From Fluviicola sp. XM-24bin1 (GTDB taxonomy: Bacteria; Bacteroidota; Bacteroidia; Flavobacteriales_D; Crocinitomicaceae): a DNA stretch of 64,000 bases. Position numbers and translations under genes: made by a program. Below the pieces are notes generated by a model. It was not told the DNA's origin. It searched no databases and saw nothing but the letters and a program-made list of their open reading frames with translations. Location of the stretch: NCBI GenBank assembly GCA_003149635.1, contig QCWI01000005.1, forward strand, positions 227,032 through 291,031, written 5' to 3'. Every line of letters starts with the position of its first letter. Position 1 is the stretch's first letter. Shown here one piece after another: positions 47,466 through 57,484 of this stretch.

Positions 47466-49811
47466 TTATTCGTGTATTGATTTTGCTTGAATTAATGTGA
47501 AAGGGACTTTTACTCTCAATGAGATATTCGTGCCCATTTCGTCGGTGAAATAGCGGAATCGGTTCATGTAGTCGCGATATCGCACATTCAAAATGTTGTT
47601 GGCGCTCAATCCAACGGTGATAAATTGGTTCTTAACCGGGATATCCATCCCAATGCTGGCATTCAATAAGGTGTATCCTTCTGGTGGTGGAGCGAAATCA
47701 CCGTTTTCGGGAACTCTCGTCTGCTTCAATACAGAAACAACTGTAACGGAAGCGTATGCATTTGCAAGTTTATTACTGTCTTTAAAGCGATATTCCAAAC
47801 TATTCTCAAAACGATCGGCAGGCATTAAAATCAAGTGATCATTCTGAGATAAATTCCACGCTCGAAGAACGGAAGCTTTGGAAGTAATATTCCAGCTATC
47901 GCTTAGATCATAACCGATTGTTATGTCCGTACCTCGCAAATGTGCGTCTGCCTGCGTGGTTTGAAATAGTGGGTAGGCACCCTTTATGGTAAGAACGTTT
48001 TCTTGCGTTGGACGCAAGTAAATAAAGTCATCTATAATGTTGTAGTAACCATCAATCAAAAAGTTTAATCGATCACCTTTGTATTCGAAAGAAACAGTGA
48101 AATTCAATGCTTTTTCAGTTACTAAGGTAGAATCTCCTCTTTCAATAGCGGAGGCTGCGTGGTGCAAACCGTTGCTATACAACTCATTGACATTTGGTGG
48201 TCTCCATGCAGAACCAATATTAGCTCGTGCGATAAACTTTTTATTGAATTTGTATGACGCGCCAACGGATCCGCTTCCATTCATGAAGTGTTGTTCCGGA
48301 GAGTAGATGACGTCGTCCACCCACATGTAAATGCGTTGATAGATGTAATCGAATCGTGCTCCAGCTTCAATGGCCAATTTGGATTTCTCCGGTTTCCATT
48401 GTTCTAACCAGAAGATGCCTCCACCCATCTTGCGGAAATTTGGAATGAAGAATCGTCCACGGTACGTATTTCCTTGGTGCAAGCCGCTAATTCCTGCGCT
48501 TCCTTTGAAATTGTTAATTCGGTTATGGTTCCAAGAAATCTCTCCAGTATGCGTCGTAAGATTGAATTGAAGCGCAGGAGTATTTAATTCTTCCTCTGTG
48601 GCGTTCGGAGAAATGTGTTTGTCGAATTCTTGACGTCTATTAAACTGACGCGCGTACGTAAAAGTCAATCTGCTTCGATCTCCGGTAATCCAATAGCCTT
48701 GCGCTTTAAACAATTCATGTTCGATTTCTTGTCTTGGGCGTGCAATTTCGTAAGTGAAGTCGTCCAGTTCTAGCGGCCGATCCGCTTCGTAGGCATTTTG
48801 AAGATCCGTTAAGTTCCCGAAGTGAGAAGCTGAGAAAATGCCAATTTCCGTATTGAATTGACTGTAGAATACATCGAATCCGTATTTCGGTTTGAACCAA
48901 CCTACAGCTCCGGAAAAATTGTATTCATAAACACCCGTATTCTTTAGGATATGGTCTGGCGCATGAACGTTTCCTCCACGTCGCAATGTTCCTTGTGCAC
49001 GCCAGCGCAAAGCCGGTAACTTGCTGGAATTTCCATCTATAGTGGCGGATACGTTTCCTTGTCGGCCGTTGGAGAAGCCTACCAAGTTCAATTCGCCTGA
49101 AACTCCTGGGGTTTTCTTCAATTCTCTTGGATTCACCAAAATAACCCCTGCAATGGCATCTGGACCGTAACGGACACAGTTAGCTCCTTTAACTACGGAC
49201 AAGTCTCCAGCAATAAACGGATCAATTTCCGGGGCGTGTTCATTTCCCCATTGTTGGCCTTCCTGACGCACACCGTTATTCAAAATGAGAATACGGTTAC
49301 TGTGCATTCCATGAATTACAGGCTTCGAAATGTTATTTCCCGTGGTGAATTGGTTGACACCATTCATCTTCGCAAGTCCTTCTCCAAGGGTCAATCCGCG
49401 GGATTCATTCAATTCTCTTTGTGTAAGGCGTTCCGGTTTTAGCGATAAATCTTCGTCTTTGTCTGCCTCTACTTTTACTTCGTTGAATTCCACGTGATGT
49501 TCTGGGAAGAAATCACGCGTAATGTTCTGATCAATGAGAATTGTATCCTTGATCGCATCGCATCCTATGTGCTTACAGAATACCAGATATTCTCCCACAC
49601 AAAGTCCAGAAATAGAGTAGAAGCCATTGGCATCCGCTTCAACAGTAATGTTCAATTCACGGATATGCACCTTCGAGTCTGGAAGGGGTTGATCGTTGTG
49701 CGCGTCTTTAACATATCCAGACAAGATAAAGTCACAATCCGCCTGAGCGATCGCTGGAACGCTAAAAAGAACAATCAGGAACGAACCTAGTATTTGTGTT
49801 AATTGTTGCAT
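47466..49811 (-). CDS. TonB-dependent outer-membrane receptor
   Basis: 781 residues: signal peptide, an N-terminal CarboxypepD_reg-like domain (about 28-110, FILSGYVKDAHNDQPLPDSKV..), a plug (about 125-235, with LTLGEGLAKMNGVNQFTTGNNISKP) and a 22-stranded barrel. It is not a SusC homologue (no long SusC N-extension, no SusD partner). Neighbouring His-rich proteins and the palindrome over the operon promoter suggest a metal ligand such as zinc; this is inference. Confidence 0.93.
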   Translation of the reverse strand: MQQLTQILGSFLIVLFSVPAIAQADCDFILSGYVKDAHNDQPLPDSKVHIRELNITVEADANGFYSISGLCVGEYLVFCKHIGCDAIKDTILIDQNITRDFFPEHHVEFNEVKVEADKDEDLSLKPERLTQRELNESRGLTLGEGLAKMNGVNQFTTGNNISKPVIHGMHSNRILILNNGVRQEGQQWGNEHAPEIDPFIAGDLSVVKGANCVRYGPDAIAGVILVNPRELKKTPGVSGELNLVGFSNGRQGNVSATIDGNSSKLPALRWRAQGTLRRGGNVHAPDHILKNTGVYEYNFSGAVGWFKPKYGFDVFYSQFNTEIGIFSASHFGNLTDLQNAYEADRPLELDDFTYEIARPRQEIEHELFKAQGYWITGDRSRLTFTYARQFNRRQEFDKHISPNATEEELNTPALQFNLTTHTGEISWNHNRINNFKGSAGISGLHQGNTYRGRFFIPNFRKMGGGIFWLEQWKPEKSKLAIEAGARFDYIYQRIYMWVDDVIYSPEQHFMNGSGSVGASYKFNKKFIARANIGSAWRPPNVNELYSNGLHHAASAIERGDSTLVTEKALNFTVSFEYKGDRLNFLIDGYYNIIDDFIYLRPTQENVLTIKGAYPLFQTTQADAHLRGTDITIGYDLSDSWNITSKASVLRAWNLSQNDHLILMPADRFENSLEYRFKDSNKLANAYASVTVVSVLKQTRVPENGDFAPPPEGYTLLNASIGMDIPVKNQFITVGLSANNILNVRYRDYMNRFRYFTDEMGTNISLRVKVPFTLIQAKSIHE

Positions 49812-49974
49812 TAAGAATGCTTGCTCAATAAAGTTTACGACTTGATTTTCGAGAGGCGCCTCTGAACAAATTGAGGCATGCGTTTCAATGGATTACGGCT
49901 ATTCTTACAAATTCCACGAGGAATAACGCCCTGCTGGAACTGTAATAAATGTCTGGCCCTGAAATGTAACGCAG

Positions 49975-50346
49975 TTAAGCGCGCGGGGGAGCGCGTCCTT
50001 GAATAAAAATGACACTGTTATCCTCGAAATCGGATTTCAGTGCTTCGTGAATTGGATAGTTAGTAGTATGAAATGCGTAATCTACAGCCGTACCTGAAAC
50101 AGTGCTTTGCTCATCTAAAGCCAATAACAAATCACAACCGTCACAATCTTCTGACGTGTTAAATTCAAAATCGGAAGAAGTTTGATGGTCAACGTCTACA
50201 GCGTGGTCGCAAGCATGATGTTCTTCATGGTGCGCTTTGTCATGACTGTGATTGTCTTGGATATGAATAAATCCATAAAGTCCACTTTGAAGGACGAGAG
50301 AGAATACCAGTGCTACTGAAAGATATGTCCGTAGTTTACGCTTCAC
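49975..50346 (-). CDS. His-rich small membrane protein, first gene of the TonB operon
   Basis: 123 residues from the GTG at 50346; no internal Met exists, and the TTG at 50364 would start within the predicted promoter spacer. One N-terminal hydrophobic helix is followed by a periplasmic part with nine His in 28-54 (HSHDKAHHEEHHACDH), a CDGC pair and a Pro-rich end (GRAPPRA). It is probably a metal-binding or sensing accessory of the downstream TonB receptor. The 163-nt gap to that gene contains an exact palindrome AGAGGCGCCTCT (49852-49863) but no gene. Confidence 0.65.
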   Translation of the reverse strand: MKRKLRTYLSVALVFSLVLQSGLYGFIHIQDNHSHDKAHHEEHHACDHAVDVDHQTSSDFEFNTSEDCDGCDLLLALDEQSTVSGTAVDYAFHTTNYPIHEALKSDFEDNSVIFIQGRAPPRA

Positions 50347-50350
50347 GTAA

Positions 50351-50392
50351 CAAAAGTACAACAATTAAATCTTATAATGCAAATCTGTTGCA
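50351..50392 (-). promoter_or_regulatory. Promoter with overlapping palindrome (candidate FUR/Zur-family operator)
   Basis: On the minus strand TTTG (50383-50380) and TACTTTTG (50358-50351) are 21 nt apart, a full match to the Bacteroidota consensus. The palindrome TGCAA-N5-TTGCA (50378-50392) overlaps the TTTG box, so a bound dimer would block the promoter. The -7 box ends 4 nt before the GTG start, so the mRNA may be nearly leaderless. The regulator identity is inference from the operon content. Confidence 0.6.
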
Positions 50393-50460
50393 ATAATGAA
50401 TTTTTCACATCGCACTGTTACTTTTCATAAATAATGGCATTCTCAGTGTACAGGAGGTAA

Positions 50461-50520
50461 ATTCTGTGCAAACAGAGTTCAGGTCCAAAGGAGTTTTCGA
50501 GCAATCGGAGACTCCTTTTT
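50461..50520 (+). ncRNA. Candidate structured leader or small RNA ending in a terminator
   Basis: Two consecutive hairpins with GCAA tetraloops: ATTCTGT/ACAGAGT (50461-50467, 50472-50478) and a 14-bp stem AAAGGAGTTTTCGA/TCGGAGACTCCTTT (50487-50500, 50505-50518), followed by T. The second is a good intrinsic terminator on the plus strand, yet no plus-strand gene lies upstream. It is either a short RNA or an attenuator before the broken gene at 50573. Confidence 0.5.
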
Positions 50521-50572
50521 GAACGCAATTGGGATTGGTTTGTACCAGAGGAAGATTCAAACCAAAATTGTT

Positions 50573-52267
50573 ATGAAAAAGATATTGATCCCGATTGTCT
50601 GCATAGGTTTGACTTTATCCGCCCGTGCAGAAAATTTGTTTGACCAACTCGTAGCGTTTAATCCGAACTGGCATTCTTACGAAGCACGCCTTGATTTCGG
50701 AAACGCTTAGCATTTCAACTCAGACAAAGAGTACATCCAAACGCATTTGACGAACTTATTGCAGATTTTACGTAGTAATCCAACGAATGATTTAACGTGT
50801 GAGCAATTGGAGATGCGCACGGAGTTGATTAACGTACTTTCCTCTTTCAAAGACCGAGGATTGTTCCCAATGAATTACTACCGTCCAGAACGAATCCCTG
50901 TATTTATTGATGAGCATAATACGCATTGTGCTGTTGGATATTTACTCATGGAAACCGGATTCGATCATGTGGCGCATCGCATCGCAGCAAAGAATAATTA
51001 TGCTTGGGTAAAAGAGATCGATGATCCTGCATTACCAGTTTGGCAGCAATTCTCAGGTTTCACTCTGGAAGAATTGAAACTTATTCAAGGAGCTTATGAT
51101 TCTTATGATCCGTTGGCGAGGTCAAGACCGAACAGAACAGAAATTCCGCAGGCTCCAGATGTCGTGTCGCTCAATTTTGCTGGAGACAATGTTGCCGCTC
51201 CCTCCAAAGATGATCTCTTGAATGTTTGGTGTTATGGAGAAGGAAAAGAAGGTAAGTTGCACGGAAAATGGGTGCAGAACTACCGGGAAGGCATCCCTTG
51301 GATTGAAGGGTGTTTTGAAAACGGAAACCGAACGGGTAGTTGGAAAGAGTATTATCAAGGTACCAACATCCTGTGCCGAACGGAGCATTGGAGAAATGAT
51401 AAATTGAATGGTGTACGCACGCGTTACGGTCGTGAAGGAAACATCATTGAGCGCATTACTTTCAAAGATGGCGAAGCGATCCAAAAAGTCAATTACGATT
51501 TACAGGGTGACATTCAGTGGGTGCGTAAACCAATTGATTCCATGACTTTGGAAACGGAAGCGTATTCTTTATCTGGGTACCTTATTGCAAAAGGGAAAGA
51601 GCAGATTTCGAATCCTTCTGGGCGATTGCAATGGTTCCAGGATATTGAATTGACAGCGCTGAATACGTTTGCAATCACAGCAAGAGATGGAGCTCCAGCT
51701 TTTACGGATGGAGGAAGACCTGTGTATCAGGATTTGTCATTTGGAGGCCCTCAGTTTTTCGGTGGAACAGGTTTCCGACAAGATCCTCTATTGGTGAATT
51801 ACTTGAAAATAGGAGAGTGGAAGTATTACAATGAATACGCCTCGGAGTCTTATACGCTGGACGCTCAAACCTATGTGGATTACTTGAGTAAAGATTATCC
51901 GCATTTTGGTGGTCTAATCTCACAGAATCTTCAGAATTCAGATATTCCATGTCTCCAGCAGTCCTTTGATTCGTTGCAAGTGCAATATTAAGACGGATTC
52001 ATCAAAGACCTTCGTGGCTACGCTCCCGACGCGGCAATTCGATTTGGAGTTATCACGAGTCAAAGTCCGGTACTTAGAGAGATCTATTTGGAAATGAATT
52101 ATGCCAATTATCCAATTTACTCAAGGATTCAAGAAATGGGGGAATTGAACGAAGAGGGCTATCGAATTGGCGATTGGATCGTCTTTGATAATTTGGGGCA
52201 GCCGTCTCGCTACATCAAGTATATTCAGCCTTTCAAGGAGGAAGAACCCATTTCTGGGAAATTATAG
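50573..52267 (+). pseudogene. Secreted protein gene with two in-frame stop codons
   Basis: One continuous frame of 565 codons starts with a signal peptide (MKKILIPIVCIGLTLSARA) and is broken by TAG at 50708-50710 and TAA at 51989-51991. Protein-like sequence continues on both sides (..RLDFGNA stop HFNSDKEYIQ.., ..LQVQY stop DGFIKDLRGYAP..). The middle has HNTHCAVGYLLMETG and repeated GxxxGxW-type motifs (GEGKEGKLHGKWVQN.., NGNRTGSWKEYY) like MORN-type antitoxin-repeat proteins. No frameshift accompanies the stops. The family is not identified. Confidence 0.75.
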
Positions 52268-52357
52268 GAAGAAAAATTTGTAAAGAAAGACAACCCCCGA
52301 ATAAAATCTCCGTCTTTCAGATGTAAGCACTCGCTTACCTTTTACAACCAGTTTTAA

Positions 52358-52387
52358 AACAGATCCTTTTTGGGTCTGTTTTTTTTA
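52358..52387 (+). terminator. Intrinsic terminator after the interrupted gene
   Basis: AACAGATCC (52358-52366) pairs with GGGTCTGTT-type sequence (52372-52380) around a T loop, followed by TTTTTT. Confidence 0.85.
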
Positions 52388-52574
52388 TGCTTTTCTCTTT
52401 GAGCGTGCGATGGTAATACTTTGGCTTTAGCGTCATAAGGCTTCTTGTCGATTGTAGAATAAGAAGTATCTTTAACTTAAGAAGTGATACATCGTTTTTC
52501 AAAAATACACTCTAGATTCTCCTTATTCTTGTTTGTCTTATTTCTGGCGTAAGTCGGATACAGTCATACAATGA

Positions 52575-52733
52575 GTCAGAATGGAACAAAATAGTGAGCC
52601 GGGAAGAATTAATATCTCAGCATCTACCTATAAAGTTGTTTCAGATAATTTCCCTTGTACTTACCGAGGGGAGCTGGAAGCGAAGAATAAAGGGAAATTG
52701 TCGATGTACTTTGTAGATGAAGATCAATCTTAA
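52575..52733 (+). pseudogene. 3' fragment of a class III adenylate/guanylate cyclase gene
   Basis: About 50 codons (MEQNSEPGRINISASTYKVV.. to ..KNKGKLSMYFVDEDQS) match the extreme C-terminus of Bacteroidota class III cyclases, normally ..AARMESxGEPGxINIS..YRGKIEAKNKGxIDMYFV. The frame is closed by TGA just upstream, and no other cyclase sequence is visible in 52388-52574, so the catalytic core is lost. The rest of the gap 52388-52574 is AT-rich with no gene. Confidence 0.75.
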
Positions 52734-52743
52734 AGATGAAATT

Positions 52744-53337
52744 TTACCCTTTTCGATGGCGCTCCTTCAAAATCTGTTCGATATTTTCCAGTCCTGAATT
52801 CTTCGCTCGCAACAAGAGAAGTAGGTGGTAGAGTAGATCTGCAGCCTCATTTTCAAAGAGTTCCATGTTGTCATCCTTCGCTTCGATTACGACTTCCACA
52901 GCTTCTTCTCCCACTTTTTGCGCCATTTTATTGATCCCTTTACGGAACATTTTACTCGTATAGGAGTCGTCGCTTTGAGAAACGATTCGTTCTGAAATTG
53001 TCGCTTCTAATTGATAGAGAAACCCTTTTGCATCCGTCTCATTAAAACATGTATTCGCTCCTGTGTGGCAAACTGGCCCGGAAGGATTCGCTTTAATTAG
53101 CAATGTGTCGTTGTCGCAATCAACCCGAATTTCTTCCACATGCATCACGTTTCCAGAGGATTCTCCTTTCATCCACAAACGCTCCTTGGAACGGCTGTAG
53201 AAAGTCACATTTCCTGTTTCAACTGTTGCGTTAAACGCTTCTTCGTTCATATAGCCCAACATGAGCACTTGCTGTGTTCTAGCATTCTGAATGATAGCCG
53301 GAACAAGTCCGTTTCCTTTGTTAAAATCGATATTCAT
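52744..53337 (-). CDS. hisIE: Phosphoribosyl-AMP cyclohydrolase / phosphoribosyl-ATP pyrophosphatase
   Basis: 197 residues catalysing steps 2 and 3 of histidine synthesis. The HisI half has [41 protein letters not shown] and CHTGANTCF (metal-binding Cys/His). The HisE half has [15 protein letters not shown] and [15 protein letters not shown]. It is the last gene of the his operon; its start overlaps the hisF stop. Confidence 0.96.
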   Translation of the reverse strand: MNIDFNKGNGLVPAIIQNARTQQVLMLGYMNEEAFNATVETGNVTFYSRSKERLWMKGESSGNVMHVEEIRVDCDNDTLLIKANPSGPVCHTGANTCFNETDAKGFLYQLEATISERIVSQSDDSYTSKMFRKGINKMAQKVGEEAVEVVIEAKDDNMELFENEAADLLYHLLLLLRAKNSGLENIEQILKERHRKG

Positions 53338-54086
53338 CGTACTGCAATATTTTGTGTTTTTAAAAAGTCTTTTAAGTCGGGAATGGCAATTTCTCCGAAG
53401 TGAAAAACGCTGGCTGCCAGTGCTCCCGTTGCTTTGGTCATAGAGAATACATTGGTGAAATGCGGCATTGATCCAGCTCCGCCGGAGGCGATAATAGGAA
53501 CGTTCACTTCATTGGCAACTTTGTTGGTGATACCTATATCAAAGCCATCTTTGGTTCCATCGCGCCCCATAGAAGTCAGTAAAATTTCTCCAGCTCCAAG
53601 CGCAACGCCTTCTTTGGCCCAATCGACCGTGCGCCACTTGGTAACATTACGACCGCCACGAATGACCACACGATCTTCGTTCTTTACCACCTTTGTATCT
53701 ATCGCTAGCACCACACATTGACTCCCTAGTTCTTTCGCCAGTTCCCTGATCAATTCAGGTCGGTTCACAGCGGAGGAGTTAACTGAGATCTTGTCGGCAC
53801 CAGCGCGAACCAAGGCTACAGCGTCTTCTACCGATTTAATGCCACCACCCACTGTAAATGGAATTTGAATTTCCTCCGAAATGCGCTCTACCAATTCTAT
53901 CAGTGTTTTTCGCTTTTCCACCGTAGCTGTTATGTCCAGAAAGACCAATTCATCTGCTCCGGTTTCGCTGTACTTCCGAGCGAGTTCGACAGGATCTCCA
54001 GCATCACGAATTCCTTCGAAATTGATACCTTTTACTGTTCTCCCGTCTTTGATGTCCAAACATGGAATGATGCGTTTCTTCAACAT
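53334..54086 (-). CDS. hisF: Imidazole glycerol phosphate synthase, cyclase subunit
   Basis: A 250-residue (beta/alpha)8 barrel that closes the imidazole ring using ammonia from His[21 protein letters not shown] at the start with catalytic Asp11, and later AIDTKVV.. with Asp130. It overlaps hisA and hisIE by a few bases. Confidence 0.97.
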   Translation of the reverse strand: MLKKRIIPCLDIKDGRTVKGINFEGIRDAGDPVELARKYSETGADELVFLDITATVEKRKTLIELVERISEEIQIPFTVGGGIKSVEDAVALVRAGADKISVNSSAVNRPELIRELAKELGSQCVVLAIDTKVVKNEDRVVIRGGRNVTKWRTVDWAKEGVALGAGEILLTSMGRDGTKDGFDIGITNKVANEVNVPIIASGGAGSMPHFTNVFSMTKATGALAASVFHFGEIAIPDLKDFLKTQNIAVR

Positions 54087-54793
54087 AACGATTCGATTTG
54101 TTTTAGCGTAATCTTATTCTCGTAAAGCGCTTTTCCGATGATTGCGCCAGAGCAACCAATTGCTTTTAATTGCTCTAAATCCTCTAGGGTTGTCACACCA
54201 CCGCTGGCTACGAGCGCCACGCGGCAATCGGTTAGAATTTCACGATATAACTCAATTGCTGGGCCGGCAAGCATTCCATCTTTTGAAATGTCCGTGCAGA
54301 TGACCTGAGAAATGCCTTTCTGCTCATAGGCTTGAATGAATTCAATCACGTCCATTTGCGAAGTATCCAACCAACCATTGGTCGCGATTTTACGATTCTT
54401 GCAATCCGCCCCTAGGATGATTTTTTCCGTTCCGTATTTGCTCAACCAATTTTCAAATGTTTCAGGTTGCTTCACGGCGATGCTTCCTCCGGTAACTTGT
54501 GATGCTCCAGCTTCAAAAGCGATGTGAAGATCTTCATCTGTTCGTAAGCCACCTCCGAAATCTACTTTAAGGTTGGTATTACTCGTAATCGATTCCAGAA
54601 CTTTAGTATTGATAATTTTTCCTGCTTTGGCGCCGTCTAAATCCACGAGGTGGAGGAGCGTGATTCCGCTGCTTTCGAACTGACGTGCCACTTCCAAAGG
54701 ATTTTCGTTATACACCTTTTTCGTCGCGTAATCGCCTTCGGACAAACGAACGCACTTGCCGTCGATGATGTCTATTGCTGGTATAATTTTCAT
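54080..54793 (-). CDS. hisA: Phosphoribosylformimino-5-aminoimidazole carboxamide ribotide isomerase
   Basis: A 237-residue (beta/alpha)8 barrel paralogous to HisF. It begins [21 protein letters not shown] with catalytic Asp8, and has [15 protein letters not shown] with the second catalytic Asp. It lies between hisH and hisF with 4-7 nt overlaps. Confidence 0.97.
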   Translation of the reverse strand: MKIIPAIDIIDGKCVRLSEGDYATKKVYNENPLEVARQFESSGITLLHLVDLDGAKAGKIINTKVLESITSNTNLKVDFGGGLRTDEDLHIAFEAGASQVTGGSIAVKQPETFENWLSKYGTEKIILGADCKNRKIATNGWLDTSQMDVIEFIQAYEQKGISQVICTDISKDGMLAGPAIELYREILTDCRVALVASGGVTTLEDLEQLKAIGCSGAIIGKALYENKITLKQIESLC

Positions 54794-55368
54794 AGCTCAA
54801 TAAAGTTTTGGAGGATTTTCGAACCAACATCTCCTGATTTTTCCGGGTGGAATTGCGTAGCGTAGAAATTATCTTTTTGCAGCGCAGCACTGTATCCCAC
54901 CATGTATTGTGTAATTGCGTTTGATTCCTTGGAAAGCTCAGCATAATAACTGTGCACGTAATACACATCATCGGAAATTTCAATTCCCTCGAATAATGCG
55001 CCATCGGCTTTCGTAAAATTATTCCATCCCATGTGCGGAACAGGTTCGTCGCTAGGGAAGGCCAAAACACGATTCTCAAAGATTCCTAAACATTCGGTAT
55101 CGTTTTCTTCTGAATAGGAACACATCAACTGCAATCCAAGACATACGCCAAGAACCGGTTGTTTCAAGTTGAGAATGGTCTGATTCAATCCTGTTTCGCG
55201 AAGAAACTTCATAGCGGAACTTGCTTCTCCAACGCCCGGAAAGATGACTTTATCCGCCGTCGAAATAATCTCTTTATCGCTCGTGATAACTGCTTCACAA
55301 TTGAGCCTATTCAGTGCATTGTACACCGAACGACTATTGCCTGCATTGTATTCAATAATTGCTATCAT
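54790..55368 (-). CDS. hisH: Imidazole glycerol phosphate synthase, glutaminase subunit
   Basis: A 192-residue class I glutamine amidotransferase: nucleophile Cys in GVCLGLQLM, and His/Glu in [10 protein letters not shown]. It supplies ammonia to HisF. It overlaps hisB and hisA by 4 nt each. Confidence 0.97.
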   Translation of the reverse strand: MIAIIEYNAGNSRSVYNALNRLNCEAVITSDKEIISTADKVIFPGVGEASSAMKFLRETGLNQTILNLKQPVLGVCLGLQLMCSYSEENDTECLGIFENRVLAFPSDEPVPHMGWNNFTKADGALFEGIEISDDVYYVHSYYAELSKESNAITQYMVGYSAALQKDNFYATQFHPEKSGDVGSKILQNFIEL

Positions 55369-56456
55369 AACACTCCTTTTGTACTTGGGATGTTGTTTGC
55401 GTTTGTTTGTTGTACTGCCATTTTCAGAGCTTTTGCGAATGCCTTGAAAATGCTTTCGATTTTGTGGTGTTCGTTATCTCCCTCGGCCTTGATATTCAAG
55501 TTGCATTTGGCTGAGTCGCTCAAAGATTTGAAGAAGTGCATGAACATTTCGGTAGGAACATCGCCAATTTTTTCGCGTTTAAATTCAGCATCCCAAACCA
55601 ACCAAGGACGCCCTCCGAAATCCAATCCTACTTGGGAGAGGCAATCGTCCATTGGAAGCAAGAATCCATAGCGCTCAATGCCTTTTTTGCTACCAAGCGC
55701 TTCAAGAAGAGTACTACCCAAGACGATGGCAACGTCTTCCATAGTGTGGTGCTCATCGATTTCTAGATCGCCCTGAACTTGCACGTCAAGGTCGATATTT
55801 CCGTGGCGCGCGATTTGCTCCAACATGTGATCAAAGAAGCCCAATCCCGTGTTGATTTCATTTTTACCACTTCCATCCAAATTGACCGAGACGGAGATTT
55901 GAGTTTCATTGGTAATCCGTTCTTGCGTCGCTTTGCGCGGTTGTTGCTTTAAGTATTGATACATCTCCTGCCAACTTGTTGTTTCGAGCGCAGTTCCCCG
56001 GGAGCATCTCTTTCCTATGTATATTCCTTTTGCTCCCAGGTTATCTGCTAATTCGATATCAGTTTCGCGATCACCAATCACATACGAATTGGCCAAGTCG
56101 TAATTTCCGTAGATATAGGCGTTTAGTAATCCCGTTCTTGGTTTTCGCGTTGGAGCGTTATCCTCGGGAAAGCTTTTGTCGATAAGGATTTCCGAAAATT
56201 TTACGCCTTCGTTCTCAAATGCCTGAATGATCTTATTCTGCGCTGGCCAGAACGTATCTTCAGGGAAAGAATCGGTACCCAGTCCATCTTGATTGGTGAC
56301 CATGACAAGCTCATAATCCAGTTCCGTCGCTATTCGAGAAAGCCACTGAAAAACGCCAGGATAATATTCCAATTTTTCAAGACTGTCCAATTGATAATCT
56401 ACGGGCGGCTCAATGACCAAAGTTCCGTCACGATCTATAAATAGTACCTTTTTCAT
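55365..56456 (-). CDS. hisB: Bifunctional histidinol-phosphatase / imidazoleglycerol-phosphate dehydratase
   Basis: 363 residues fusing a HAD-type phosphatase ([14 protein letters not shown], Asp8 and Asp10; about 1-165) with the IGP dehydratase (about 170-363, with [25 protein letters not shown] and [20 protein letters not shown]). It is the same fusion order as in enterobacteria. It starts in the end of hisC. Confidence 0.96.
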   Translation of the reverse strand: MKKVLFIDRDGTLVIEPPVDYQLDSLEKLEYYPGVFQWLSRIATELDYELVMVTNQDGLGTDSFPEDTFWPAQNKIIQAFENEGVKFSEILIDKSFPEDNAPTRKPRTGLLNAYIYGNYDLANSYVIGDRETDIELADNLGAKGIYIGKRCSRGTALETTSWQEMYQYLKQQPRKATQERITNETQISVSVNLDGSGKNEINTGLGFFDHMLEQIARHGNIDLDVQVQGDLEIDEHHTMEDVAIVLGSTLLEALGSKKGIERYGFLLPMDDCLSQVGLDFGGRPWLVWDAEFKREKIGDVPTEMFMHFFKSLSDSAKCNLNIKAEGDNEHHKIESIFKAFAKALKMAVQQTNANNIPSTKGVL

Positions 56457-57484
56457 AATTCAATTTCTTTTATCGCTTTCAATAATTGCTGGTTTTCTTG
56501 TGGCGTCCCCACTGAGATTCGCAAGGTGTTTGGAATTTGCTTTGATCTATTTCGAACAATGATATTTCGTTCTAATAGCGCTGCGTAAAGGTTATCTGCG
56601 TCTTTTACCTTGATCAAGATGAAATTTGATGCTGTCGGATAAATCTGCTCCACAGAAGACAGTGTTCCTAATTGTTCGATCAATCTAGACCGTTCGTTTA
56701 GGATGGTATTTCGTTGCTGTTCGAAACGATCCTTGTTTTCCAAGATGCGAATGGCTTCATTCTGATTGAGCGCGCTAATGTTGTAAGGTGGCTTGACTTT
56801 GTTCAGCAATTCGATGATCTTTTCGTTTGTAAATGCGTATCCTACACGCGCACCTGCCAATCCGCGGGCTTTGCTCATGGTTCTCGCCACGACTAGATTA
56901 TCGTGCTTTTCAATCCATTTCGCCATGGAATCCTGCTCACTGAATTCGATGTACGCCTCGTCCACACAAACGATTCCGTTGAAGGATTCGATTAGTTCCA
57001 TCATTTTCTCAGAATTTAAGTCGTTCCCGGTAGGATTATTCGGAGAGCAGAGGAATAGAATCTTGATTTTGTCGTCAGAGAGAATGGGCGAAATGTCAGT
57101 ATTGACGATATCAAAATTCGCATCCAAAGGCACTTTCACGATACCAACGTTGTGAATATTTGCCGAAACATCGTACATCCCGTAAGTAGGAGAGAAGGTG
57201 GCAATTTTGTCCATTCCCGGTTCACAAAAGATCCGCAGCAGTAGGTCGATCACTTCATCACTTCCATTTCCTATGAAAACCTGTTTAGGTGAAATGTTCG
57301 TTTGTTTTACAAGTACAGCTTTGAGTTTTCGCTGCTGCGGATCCGGGTATCTATTGTATGTGCCAAAAGGATTTTCGTTGGCGTCTAAAAACAAGGCGTC
57401 GGCTCCTGAATACTCGTCCTTCGCACTGGAATAAGGCACTAACGATCGTATGTTTGGACGTGTCCAATTATCTATTCTAGTCAT
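56453..57484 (-). CDS. hisC: Histidinol-phosphate aminotransferase
   Basis: A 343-residue PLP enzyme of fold type [17 protein letters not shown], and the Schiff-base Lys in [18 protein letters not shown] are visible. It overlaps hisD by 8 nt and hisB by 4 nt. Confidence 0.96.
   Translation of the reverse strand: MTRIDNWTRPNIRSLVPYSSAKDEYSGADALFLDANENPFGTYNRYPDPQQRKLKAVLVKQTNISPKQVFIGNGSDEVIDLLLRIFCEPGMDKIATFSPTYGMYDVSANIHNVGIVKVPLDANFDIVNTDISPILSDDKIKILFLCSPNNPTGNDLNSEKMMELIESFNGIVCVDEAYIEFSEQDSMAKWIEKHDNLVVARTMSKARGLAGARVGYAFTNEKIIELLNKVKPPYNISALNQNEAIRILENKDRFEQQRNTILNERSRLIEQLGTLSSVEQIYPTASNFILIKVKDADNLYAALLERNIIVRNRSKQIPNTLRISVGTPQENQQLLKAIKEIEL

Noticed and set aside
49852..49863. Exact palindrome AGAGGCGCCTCT between the His-rich gene and the TonB receptor
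   Set aside because: It is a single short palindrome without a loop or T tract and not near a promoter-like sequence; no function can be supported.
50478..50510. CAGGTCC..GGAG..AGCA resembling the conserved SRP RNA (4.5S) loop
   Set aside because: The GGAA tetraloop and the asymmetric internal loop of SRP helix 8 are not in the right order; the segment folds better as a simple terminator.
50573..52267. Stop-codon reassignment or selenocysteine/pyrrolysine recoding as explanation of the in-frame stops
   Set aside because: TAG, TAA and TGA all occur as interrupting codons, all three also end normal genes here, and no recoding hairpin follows them.
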